DNA of 64,000 nt, from the NCBI GenBank assembly GCA_017983615.1, contig JAGOBB010000004.1, forward strand, positions 115,899 through 179,898, in the 5' to 3' direction. Position numbers and translations under genes: made by a program. This document shows, in pieces, positions 63,798 through 64,000 of the stretch. This stretch comes from Azonexus sp. (lineage in GTDB: Bacteria > Pseudomonadota > Gammaproteobacteria > Burkholderiales > Rhodocyclaceae). Numbering within the stretch: the first letter of the stretch is position 1; each line of letters opens with the position of its first letter. Below the pieces are notes generated by a model. It was not told the DNA's origin and did no database searches. It saw only the letters and a list, made by a program, of their open reading frames with translations.

Positions 63798-63827
63798 TTG
63801 CCTTGCGGCGAAACCCGGACAACCGCT

Positions 63828-64000
63828 TTAACCCTTCAATTGCTCAAGGATCGCCGGGTTTTCCAGCGTCGAGGTGTCTTGCGTCAGTTCCTCGCCCTTG
63901 GCCAGACCACGCAGCAGACGACGCATGATCTTGCCGGAACGGGTCTTCGGCAGGTTGTCGCCGAAACGGATATCCTTCGGCTTGGCGATCGGTCCGATCT
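63828..64000 (-). CDS. acs: Acetyl-CoA synthetase, C-terminal end (cut by window edge)
   Basis: The visible frame ends with [20 protein letters not shown] then [20 protein letters not shown] and TAA. PKTRSGK holds the catalytic lysine that is acetylated to switch Acs off in other bacteria. Acs turns acetate, ATP and CoA into acetyl-CoA. The rest of the gene lies right of the window. It lies upstream of the CrbS-type kinase on the same strand, matching acetate-regulon loci. Confidence 0.92.
   Translation of the reverse strand, partial: IGPIAKPKDIRFGDNLPKTRSGKIMRRLLRGLAKGEELTQDTSTLENPAILEQLKG

Overview
The window reads as one contiguous chromosome segment of a Gram-negative betaproteobacterium. 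Gene order and protein sequences point to Rhodocyclales (Dechloromonas/Azonexus-like); this is inference from gene content, not a database result. The core genes are GC-rich and tightly packed, with many 1-8 bp overlaps. Starts were chosen from ribosome binding sites and family alignment.

Layout. (a) 1-8394, minus strand: the envelope/translation cluster bamA (cut by the left edge)-rseP-dxr-cdsA-uppS-frr-pyrH-tsf-rpsB. (b) 8585-12969: rmlD diverging from map-glnD. (c) 13038-22897, minus: a purine-salvage pair (methylthio-nucleoside phosphorylase and hpt) around a methyltransferase, then galU-ligA-zipA-smc. (d) 22993-33095: guanine deaminase, a TIR-transmembrane protein, lipoproteins, the lysine genes dapC-dapD-dapE with pilU inserted, prmB, a spermidine-synthase-like protein and pepD. 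(e) 33160-41491: an 8.3 kb integrated element in tRNA-His. It has a P4-type integrase, AlpA-like and Ash-like proteins, a split TOPRIM/DUF3987 replication module, an iteron-like array and one orphan HK97-type capsid gene, so it resembles a phage satellite. (f) 41709-50580: tig-clpP-clpX-lon-hupB, tRNA-Val, an HDOD protein, trmJ, suhB. (g) 50753-51680: two small unknown genes, an EAL-domain remnant, tRNA-Ser. (h) 51716-64000, minus: an acetate-uptake/acetate-sensing cluster. It holds the DUF4212/SSS symporter pair, a decayed exonuclease-fold protein, two DUF294 nucleotidyltransferase-like proteins, a PAS-pseudokinase-exonuclease fusion, a receiver-only regulator, a CrbS-type SSS-STAC histidine kinase with a small membrane partner, and the 3' end of acs.

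The most interesting signal is not a gene. The 12-mer AATGCTACGGTC occurs 8 times exactly, and its 11-base core ATGCTACGGTC 10 times, both inside genes and between them. Most copies are followed by two A/T-rich tracts about one helical turn apart. That is the architecture of the Pasteurellaceae DNA uptake signal sequence, and one copy forms an inverted pair as Neisseria uptake sequences do. I propose a DNA-uptake-type signal in this lineage. It is absent from the integrated element.

Other points of note: an intrinsic terminator embedded in a possible 36-codon leader ORF ahead of the acetate sensor kinase; a second, synonymously diverged copy of the last ten codons of acs just downstream of acs; and an element that rebuilt the 3' end of tRNA-His and brought its own terminator.
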